Source: Clostridiales bacterium (GTDB lineage Bacteria; Bacillota; Clostridia; Christensenellales; Aristaeellaceae). From it: a stretch of DNA of 48,286 bases. Below, piece by piece: positions 42,999-48,286 of the stretch (position 1 is its first letter; every line of letters starts with the position of its first letter). The notes under the pieces were generated by a model, which had not been told where the DNA came from, made no database searches, and saw only the letters and a program-made list of their open reading frames with translations. Position numbers and translations under genes: made by a program. The stretch spans positions 1-48,286 of the forward strand of contig SVGW01000013.1 in NCBI GenBank assembly GCA_015056125.1. Direction: 5' to 3'.

Positions 42999-43822
42999 TG
43001 CCGATACAAATAATAAAGCACCAGCCAGATGATCCCCCATAGGATTGCCGCCCAGGGAAACAGCCGCCTGAGCAACTCCTCCCGCTTGGGTTTTGGCCTT
43101 TCTTCCCTGGGCTCCACTTCGCGGAGCAGCACCCTTGCAGATTCTTCCCTCTGCCTGGGCGACTGCTCCTTTTTATTTTGCCCATTCAAATGCCTTTGCT
43201 CATTCACAAAGGGCAAAAAAGCGTTTCGCACCTGTCGTTCCAAAGGATGGGACAAAAAAGCATCCCGCTGGTTGAGCAATTCCATTCGTTCCGCCCGCAT
43301 CCCGGCTGCACGCGGCGGCAGACCGCAAAGCTGGGCAATGGGAAGGGGCCGATCCAGATACAAATCATGAAGCACACAGGCGGGCGAGAGCAGCCGAATC
43401 GCAAAAATATCCGCCGCATAATCCCATATTTCCTCCGGGTCCTGCAATAAATCCCCGGCGTTTTCCCGGCCGCGAAAGGCATGCACCCTTCGATCCAAGG
43501 CATAGGTGGGATGATGGAGCACCATATGCCCCAGTTCATGGGCCAAGGCAAAGCGCTGTTGATTTTCATCCAGGGCATGCTCTTTAAGGAATATCTGCCA
43601 CACGCCCTGCACCCTGAGGGAAATGCAGGCAAAGGGATGCGCCCGCAGCAAAAGAGCCGCCAGGCGCGGCTCTTCCTTTGCATTCGGAAAGGGCAATACC
43701 GGAATATGCAATTGCTCAAGGAGCAAGTGCATATCCACCGGCAGCTTTTTTTCATGCAGCCGCAATAGCGTGCGCCAGGCGGCGTCCCGGGCTTCCTGAT
43801 ACAATTGATACGTATCTTTCAT
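42995..43822 (-). CDS. Membrane-anchored ImmA/IrrE-type metallopeptidase
   Basis: 275 aa. The zinc motif HELGH is at residues 95–99 in an ImmA/IrrE-like domain (about 10–160); the third-ligand region, usually ExEANxFA, reads DYAADIFA (134–141), so the third ligand may be Asp134. Charged linker about 200–250, then a single C-terminal transmembrane helix (about 256–273, PWAAILWGIIWLVLYYLY). ImmA/IrrE enzymes cleave repressors to induce responses, but no XRE repressor gene is adjacent. ATG 43822 follows the TGA of the 35-aa membrane protein by 2 nt (TGATCATG). Last gene of a six-gene run. Confidence 0.82.
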   Translation of the reverse strand: MKDTYQLYQEARDAAWRTLLRLHEKKLPVDMHLLLEQLHIPVLPFPNAKEEPRLAALLLRAHPFACISLRVQGVWQIFLKEHALDENQQRFALAHELGHMVLHHPTYALDRRVHAFRGRENAGDLLQDPEEIWDYAADIFAIRLLSPACVLHDLYLDRPLPIAQLCGLPPRAAGMRAERMELLNQRDAFLSHPLERQVRNAFLPFVNEQRHLNGQNKKEQSPRQREESARVLLREVEPREERPKPKREELLRRLFPWAAILWGIIWLVLYYLYRH

Positions 43823-43824
43823 GA

Positions 43825-43932
43825 TCAGAAGAGATCAAAAATGGCAAAAAGAACGGAAGTGATCATGAGAAACGCCAGAAAGACGCACGCCACCCGCACC
43901 CATACCTTTTTCTTTTCCCGCTTTGTTTTCAT
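43825..43932 (-). CDS. 35-residue basic single-pass membrane protein
   Basis: Short gene: nine-residue N terminus full of Lys/Arg (MKTKREKKK), then one hydrophobic helix (about residues 10–32) and DLF at the end. AAGGA lies 9 nt before ATG 43932. It is packed between the TSCPD gene and the ImmA/IrrE-type gene (2 nt away). Size and layout recall Firmicutes mini-proteins such as Prli42 or DUF4044 members, but I cannot assign it. Tight coupling with a membrane-anchored peptidase suggests a partner, an inference. Confidence 0.7.
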   Translation of the reverse strand: MKTKREKKKVWVRVACVFLAFLMITSVLFAIFDLF

Positions 43933-43956
43933 GTGCATTGATCCTTCTTTGGCTCC

Positions 43957-44202
43957 TTACGCCTGCTGCTCATAGGCCTCAATGGCCTTGGCCAATTGAT
44001 CGGGGCAGGAGGTGTTCCCCCGGCAGGCAATGCCGGAGAGAAGGGCCTTCACATCTTCGGCCTTCCTTCCCACCACCATCTTGGCCAGCCCCTGGGTATT
44101 TCCCCGGCAGCCGTTGTGGATCACGCACTGGGTGATTACGCCGTTTTCGATTTCCAGATCAATCTGGCTGGAGCAGGTTCCCTTGGTTTTGTACTGAAAC
44201 AT
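43957..44202 (-). CDS. TSCPD-domain protein (TIGR03905 type)
   Basis: 81-aa protein with the TSCPD domain: GCRGNTQG and a C-terminal RGNTSCPDQLAKAIEAY are diagnostic. The domain also occurs at the C terminus of some ribonucleotide reductases, where it carries Cys residues; the stand-alone form has no assigned function. GGAGG precedes ATG 44202. It lies 41 bp after the GNAT gene and 24 bp before the 35-aa membrane protein. Confidence 0.88.
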   Translation of the reverse strand: MFQYKTKGTCSSQIDLEIENGVITQCVIHNGCRGNTQGLAKMVVGRKAEDVKALLSGIACRGNTSCPDQLAKAIEAYEQQA

Positions 44203-44243
44203 GATTGAATTCCTCCCAACGTCATTTATAGCTTGACATACCT

Positions 44244-44810
44244 TTACAAGCGCGGGTCATCCTTTAAAATAGCATACACCATCACGTCCACATATCTTCC
44301 CTTATTGGCGAGCCGCTGGCGCATGAGCCCTTCATACTGCATGCCCACATGGGCCATCACCCGGCCGGAGGCAGGATTATCGGTTTGGTGCTGGGCTTCG
44401 ATCCGATTGAGGCGCAGCGTATCAAACCCAAAGGCAATCACCGCCCGAAGCGCCTCGGTCATATAGCCCTGGTTCCAGTAAAGCCGGGATAAGCTGTAGC
44501 CTACCTCGGCGCTTTTATGATCGGTATTCACCCACATAAACCCGATCGTGCCGATCATCCGGCCGGAATCTCGGAGGGTGATGGCAAAGGAAGCTGGCAG
44601 CCCCCTTCTGTATTGCCAGATGGCCGCCCGAAGAACCCTTTTGGATTGGCCGATATCCTCATGCGCATCCCAGAGCACATGGCGGCTCACCGCAGGATCC
44701 CGGGCATAAGCATACAGATCCTTCGCATCGCCCATGCGCATGGGCCTAAGAACCAGCCGGGGGGTATCAAGGGTGGGAAGATGGGAAAATATCCCTTGAA
44801 AAAACTGCAT
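44244..44810 (-). CDS. GNAT N-acetyltransferase (RimJ/RimL type)
   Basis: 188-aa acetyl-CoA-dependent acetyltransferase. It has the typical RimJ/RimL start (LDTPRLVLRPMRMGDAKDLY), a core strand motif GTIGFM and AEVGYSLSRLYWNQGYMTEAL, the latter carrying the acetyl-CoA-binding loop. Substrates in this branch are protein N termini or small amines; not predictable here. Normal length. Weak ribosome site (AAAGAG) before ATG 44810, 24 nt after the 44-aa membrane-protein gene. Confidence 0.88.
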   Translation of the reverse strand: MQFFQGIFSHLPTLDTPRLVLRPMRMGDAKDLYAYARDPAVSRHVLWDAHEDIGQSKRVLRAAIWQYRRGLPASFAITLRDSGRMIGTIGFMWVNTDHKSAEVGYSLSRLYWNQGYMTEALRAVIAFGFDTLRLNRIEAQHQTDNPASGRVMAHVGMQYEGLMRQRLANKGRYVDVMVYAILKDDPRL

Positions 44811-44834
44811 ACTCAGGCTCTTTTCAAAAAGATT

Positions 44835-44969
44835 TTATATCGTTTCTGCCCCCGGCAGATGCAAAGCGCCATACATCGGGCGCGGGCCCCAGATCACCAG
44901 AGCCAATCCGATCAGCAAAAGCAGAATCAGCCCCATAATCACCAGGGAAAATCCCTTTTCCTTTTTCAT
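44835..44969 (-). CDS. 44-residue single-pass membrane protein
   Basis: Small open frame with good context: GGTGA 8 nt before ATG 44969, and only 3 nt after the NUDIX stop. The product starts MKKEKGFS, has one transmembrane helix (about residues 8–27), then a short tail GPRPMYGALHLPGAETI. No family recognised. Position in a tight operon argues that it is real. Confidence 0.6.
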   Translation of the reverse strand: MKKEKGFSLVIMGLILLLLIGLALVIWGPRPMYGALHLPGAETI

Positions 44970-44972
44970 TTT

Positions 44973-45596
44973 TTATTTCACCGCCTGGGAAGAAGGCGCG
45001 CCACGGAATCGTTCTATTGCCGTAGCAGTGCACTCCGAAACACCTTCCTGCGCCTGCAGCGCCTTTTGCGCAAGCAGCAGCCCCACCACCGTTTTGCTGT
45101 CCCTGAGTTCCCCTTTCATGCAAAGCTCCACTGCCTCATGCAGGGGCATTTTTGCAAGATGCAGAAATTCATCCGCATCGGGATGAGCGCTGTGCTGGGA
45201 AAGGCCGGTGGCCAAATAAATGGAGATCCTTTCCGTGCAAAAGCCGGGGGTGGTATCGATACAGGTGAGCAATTGCCATTTTTCTGCCTGTAGCCCCGTT
45301 TCCTCTTCCAATTCCCGCTGCGCGGCCAGGAAGGGATCCTCCTGCGGGGTATCCAGCTTGCCTGCCGGAATTTCCCAGGTGAAGCGGCCGGCTGCCACCC
45401 GATGCTGGCGCACCAGCGTTACCTGCCCGCTTCCATCCACCGGTACAATGGCGGAGGCGCCGTTGTGGCGCACGATCTCCCGGGGCGCGGTTTGCCCATT
45501 GGGCAAGGATACCTGCCACTTCTCTACCCGGATGATCTTTCCCTGATAAATTTCTTCTGCCGACAGGAAATTTTCCCTGAGCGCATCATCGTGCAT
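44973..45596 (-). CDS. NUDIX hydrolase, ADP-ribose pyrophosphatase type
   Basis: 207 aa. The NUDIX box runs from Gly79 to about residue 102 (GKLDTPQEDPF… RELEEETGL), with the catalytic RELEEE core. The N-terminal beta domain and the Pro-rich stretch after the box (TPGFCTERI) match ADP-ribose/NudF-type enzymes, which split ADP-ribose to AMP and ribose-5-phosphate. GGAGG 8 nt upstream selects ATG 45596; a GTG at 45611 overlaps that site. First gene of the six-gene minus-strand run. Confidence 0.9.
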   Translation of the reverse strand: MHDDALRENFLSAEEIYQGKIIRVEKWQVSLPNGQTAPREIVRHNGASAIVPVDGSGQVTLVRQHRVAAGRFTWEIPAGKLDTPQEDPFLAAQRELEEETGLQAEKWQLLTCIDTTPGFCTERISIYLATGLSQHSAHPDADEFLHLAKMPLHEAVELCMKGELRDSKTVVGLLLAQKALQAQEGVSECTATAIERFRGAPSSQAVK

Positions 45597-45712
45597 CGCT
45601 GTTTCCTCCACATGATTGCTGTATCTTGGAAAGTATTCAACAGCATGCTGCTAAAATCCTGCAAAAGCCGCGGGAATAAATGGCTTTCACCCAGTTTCAG
45701 CCCTTGAGCGCA

Positions 45713-45741
45713 TTGACATTGTCAAAGGTTTGTAATACAAT
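45713..45741 (+). promoter_or_regulatory. Promoter of the secreted repeat protein, with a palindrome over the −35 box
   Basis: Consensus TTGACA (45713–45718) and TACAAT (45736–45741), 17-bp spacer. TTGAC-ATT-GTCAA (45713–45725) is an inverted repeat covering the −35 box, a possible repressor site. Confidence 0.78.
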
Positions 45742-45797
45742 TGAAATAAATCGCGAATGAATTTTTCCGATGGATTCCGAAGGAGGCATCGTCGCTT

Positions 45798-48286
45798 ATG
45801 AAGCATTTTCCCACTCCCCGTTTCTCGCAAAAGCTGCTGGCCCTGCTGCTGGTATGCACGCTCCTTTTACCCCTGTGCGCCAATGCCGGCTCCATGAGCC
45901 AGGCGCCCTTTATCATCAATATCCAATGGACCGGCGCTGATGGCGTGCCCCAGAGCGCAGGAGCCACCCAGGTATTCTATCCCGGCTTTGAGGATTGCTA
46001 CTGGGTGTATTTGCCTACCGATGCGCCCATGGAGGCATTGACTGTGCATATTTCCGATCCCACCAATACGTATACCAGCTTCTCTATTCCCAGCGGTACC
46101 CTGCTTCCCCCCATGGCCGACGCCGGCATGAGCCTGAACAGCGTGAACCCCGTGGATATTATGGGCTTTACAGCGGACGGCCAGCCCGGGGCGCTTTTGT
46201 ACCTTTACGTATCCACCCTTTCCCCCCTGCCCGATGATCCCGCCATTCAGGCCCAGATGGCCAGCGTGACCATCCGCTACCTTGCTATGGACGGCGCGCA
46301 GGTAGCTTCCCCCGAAGTGAAGGAATATGCTCCTGGCTCTCATGAGATTTTTGCCCAGCCCTATGATCTGCAGCCCGGCTATCGCCTCTCCGGCGCAGAT
46401 AGCCAATGGATCAATGTGGAAAGCGGCGCCATGGAAGTGGTATTCTATTATGAAGCGGCCACTGCCACCCTTCAAATTTCCCTCACCGATCAGCAGAGCG
46501 GCCAGATTCTTGGCACCTTCCCCGTGCAGGTGAAGCTGGGCCAGGTAAACAGCATCGCTTTGGATGCTTCCTGGATTCCTGCCGATTATGCCCTTGTGGG
46601 CCAGCCTTCTTTGGATGTATACGTAAACGATCAGGGCATCCCGGATACCCAGCCCGTTTTCCACCTCTACTCCACGCTGCCCACCCCTGCTCCCACGCCC
46701 CTTCCCACTGAAGTGCCCACCCCTGAACCCACTCCCGATCCTACCCCCGCTCCCACCGAAGTGCCTGTGCAGCCCGCCCAGATCACCCTGCGCTATCAAA
46801 CCCAGGAAGGCGCTCAAGTGGCCTCTCCCCACGAAGCGGTGGTAAACCCCGGCTATAACGAAGTGTATCCCACTCCCCATGATCTGCAGCCCGGCTATCA
46901 GCTGGCAGCAGGCTTCCCCGCCTATCAAATCGTGACGGTGGATGCCTTTGGCCCTTCTGTGACGGAAGTGATCTTCTACTACGAAGCCGTTACCGGCACG
47001 GTATCCGTATCTCTGGTGGATCAGCAAACCGGCCAGATTCTGGATTCCTTCCCTGTGCAGGTGAAATTGGCCCAGGTAAACAGCATTGCTTTGGATACTT
47101 CCCGGATTCCGGCCAATTATGCCCTTGCCGGGCAGCCTTATCTGGATGTATATGTAAATGAACAGGGCATCCCGGATACCCAGCCCATTTTCTACCTTTA
47201 TTCCACCCTGCCCACCCCCGCTCCCACTCAGGAGCCCACCGCTGTGCCTACCCAAGCGCCCACCCTGGCTCCCACGGAAATCCCCACGCAGGCGCCTACG
47301 GAAGTGCCCGTTCTCCCGCCCGTTCCTTTGAATGTGGTGTATTTAAATATCGGCAGCGGCATGCCTGTGGCCACCGGCACCGTCATCTATTGCGAAGTGG
47401 GCAAAAGCACCCTGGTGCGGCCTGCCCCTGCGGATCTTTTGCCCGATTATGTGTTGGTGAGCAGCGACGCCATTGAAGTAAGCGTGGATGTAAACGGCGT
47501 GCCCAATATGCCTGAAGTGGCGTTCCTGTATCAGTATCAGCCTCAGGCAACCGTTCCGTCTGCCCAGGAACCCACCCAGCTGCCCACCTTAGCGCCCACC
47601 CAGGCTCCCACCGCTGTGCCTGCCCCCAAGATTGCGCTGGTGGGCGTAAAATACATTGATCCTACCGGTGCTGCTTTCTATAACTATACCGAAACCTGCG
47701 CAGAAGGCGCAGGCAATGTGATCCGGGTGGACTGGAGCCTGGTGCCCGTAGGCTATGAACTGGCCTCTGCCGAGAGCATGCAGGTAACGGTGGACGCCTA
47801 CGGCGTGGCCCAGCCCGCTGAAGTGGTGTTCCAATTCAAGGATGAAGTGAACGCCTATGTAACCATTTATTTCCGCACGTTAAGCGGCGTGAACGTGGCC
47901 TCTCCCGTGCAGGAGCTTTGCCTGGTTGGCAACAATAGCTTTGAAGCCCGTCCTCTGGATCTGCAGCCCAATTATCAATTGATCGGCCCCGCCGTACAAA
48001 ATGTGATGCTGGGCAGCGATGGCGTGCTTTCCCCCAATGAATTGGTATTCCTCTATGAATACCTGCCCACTCCCTCTCCCGTTCCCAGCACGGCCACTCC
48101 CTTCCCTTATCAATACACACCCATGGATTCCTACTGCTATCCTCAGAACGATGGCATCAATTTCCGCTCCGGCCCCACCACGGAAGAAAACAATATCATT
48201 TCCACCGTGAGCCGCAGCAATCTGGCCCACATTATAGGCCGGGTGATCAACAGCAAAAATGAAATCTGGTATCTGTGGATATTGGC
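45798..48286 (+). CDS. Large secreted repeat protein with MucBP-like modules and C-terminal SH3b domain (3' end outside window)
   Basis: Open for 829 codons and continuing past the window, so partial. AGGAGG at 45781–45786 precedes ATG 45798. A signal peptide (KLLALLLVCTLLLPLCANA) leads into a beta-rich region. About five related modules follow, of the type VTIRYLAMDGAQVASP…DLQPGYRLSG…VVFYYE, resembling MucBP-like adhesin repeats. They are separated by Pro/Thr linkers (for example PTPAPTPLPTEVPTPEPTPD, about residues 295–325). Residues from about 780 look like an SH3b domain (NFRSGPTTEENNIIS). DNA 46488–46690 and 47019–47221 are a near-identical internal duplication offset by 531 bp. Likely cell-surface or cell-wall associated. 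Confidence 0.82.
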   Translation, partial: MKHFPTPRFSQKLLALLLVCTLLLPLCANAGSMSQAPFIINIQWTGADGVPQSAGATQVFYPGFEDCYWVYLPTDAPMEALTVHISDPTNTYTSFSIPSGTLLPPMADAGMSLNSVNPVDIMGFTADGQPGALLYLYVSTLSPLPDDPAIQAQMASVTIRYLAMDGAQVASPEVKEYAPGSHEIFAQPYDLQPGYRLSGADSQWINVESGAMEVVFYYEAATATLQISLTDQQSGQILGTFPVQVKLGQVNSIALDASWIPADYALVGQPSLDVYVNDQGIPDTQPVFHLYSTLPTPAPTPLPTEVPTPEPTPDPTPAPTEVPVQPAQITLRYQTQEGAQVASPHEAVVNPGYNEVYPTPHDLQPGYQLAAGFPAYQIVTVDAFGPSVTEVIFYYEAVTGTVSVSLVDQQTGQILDSFPVQVKLAQVNSIALDTSRIPANYALAGQPYLDVYVNEQGIPDTQPIFYLYSTLPTPAPTQEPTAVPTQAPTLAPTEIPTQAPTEVPVLPPVPLNVVYLNIGSGMPVATGTVIYCEVGKSTLVRPAPADLLPDYVLVSSDAIEVSVDVNGVPNMPEVAFLYQYQPQATVPSAQEPTQLPTLAPTQAPTAVPAPKIALVGVKYIDPTGAAFYNYTETCAEGAGNVIRVDWSLVPVGYELASAESMQVTVDAYGVAQPAEVVFQFKDEVNAYVTIYFRTLSGVNVASPVQELCLVGNNSFEARPLDLQPNYQLIGPAVQNVMLGSDGVLSPNELVFLYEYLPTPSPVPSTATPFPYQYTPMDSYCYPQNDGINFRSGPTTEENNIISTVSRSNLAHIIGRVINSKNEIWYLWIL
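46488..47221 (+). repeat. Internal duplication within the secreted repeat protein gene
   Basis: Segments 46488–46690 and 47019–47221 are highly similar at the DNA level, including GGCATCCCGGATACCCAGCC in both; the offset is 531 bp (177 codons). This points to recent in-frame duplication of a module plus linker. Confidence 0.8.

Noticed and set aside
45867..47255. 462-codon minus-strand frame over the secreted repeat protein
   Set aside because: Its apparent Gly/His-rich repeats are the reverse reading of the module duplication; the plus-strand frame has promoter, ribosome site and signal peptide.
1..48286. CRISPR array, tRNA or rRNA genes, IS elements, prophage
   Set aside because: No regularly spaced direct repeats, cloverleaf candidates, rRNA-like sequence, transposase or phage genes were seen on either strand.

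Overview
The window looks like a piece of a moderately G+C-rich chromosome from an anaerobic, gut-type member of the Bacillota (Clostridia). I would guess a Christensenellales-like lineage, but that placement is inference. The evidence is a mreBCD–PBP2–minD–rodA cluster, a T-box leader on pheST, lysine synthesis through DapL, no outer-membrane genes, strong AGGAGG ribosome sites and sigma-A promoters with 17-bp spacers. I saw no rRNA, tRNA, CRISPR array, prophage or insertion sequence.

Layout. 1–8.6 kb (+): maf, mreB, mreC, mreD, PBP2, minD and rodA form one tightly packed cell-elongation operon, followed by a PHP phosphoesterase. 9.4–13.6 kb (+): a sigma-A promoter, a T-box riboswitch with a UUC (Phe) specifier and terminator, then pheS and pheT. 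13.7–14.8 kb (+): two FMN split-barrel proteins, one fused to an HTH. 15.2–16.7 kb (−): three unrecognised genes. 16.9–22.6 kb (+): a CNNM/CorC membrane protein, a thioredoxin-reductase-like flavoprotein lacking the usual NADPH glycine motif, two secreted proteins and a beta-CASP nuclease-like protein. 22.6–23.4 kb (−): a propeller-like protein. 23.6–27.9 kb (+): gpmI, a zinc-ribbon membrane protein and a phospho-sugar mutase. 28.1–33.9 kb (−): argS, dapF, dapL and a GDPD. 34.2–37.8 kb (−): PIG-L deacetylase, DUF4838 protein and a NagB-like protein, controlled perhaps by a divergent AraC regulator (37.95–38.8 kb, +). 39.2–43.0 kb: an FAD oxidoreductase (−), a PfkB sugar kinase (+) and lysA (+). 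43.0–45.6 kb (−): a six-gene run of NUDIX hydrolase, a 44-aa membrane protein, GNAT, TSCPD protein, a 35-aa membrane protein and a membrane-anchored ImmA/IrrE-type peptidase. 45.8 kb to the end (+): a large secreted repeat protein that runs off the window.

The most unusual content lies between the genes. (1) Six copies of a short two-hairpin element: a 17–22 bp stem centred on a TTTTGAGTCAAAA-like core, then a small hairpin around CCGAAAACC. Stem sequences differ between copies but stay paired. Four copies form two inverted pairs, each with a spacer of just under 100 bp. (2) Two copies of a ~365-bp multi-hairpin element, each filling a gap between convergent genes. They show compensatory base changes, conserved long-range pairings and an embedded bidirectional terminator. 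Both look like mobile or structured repeat families and are the best candidates for something undescribed.
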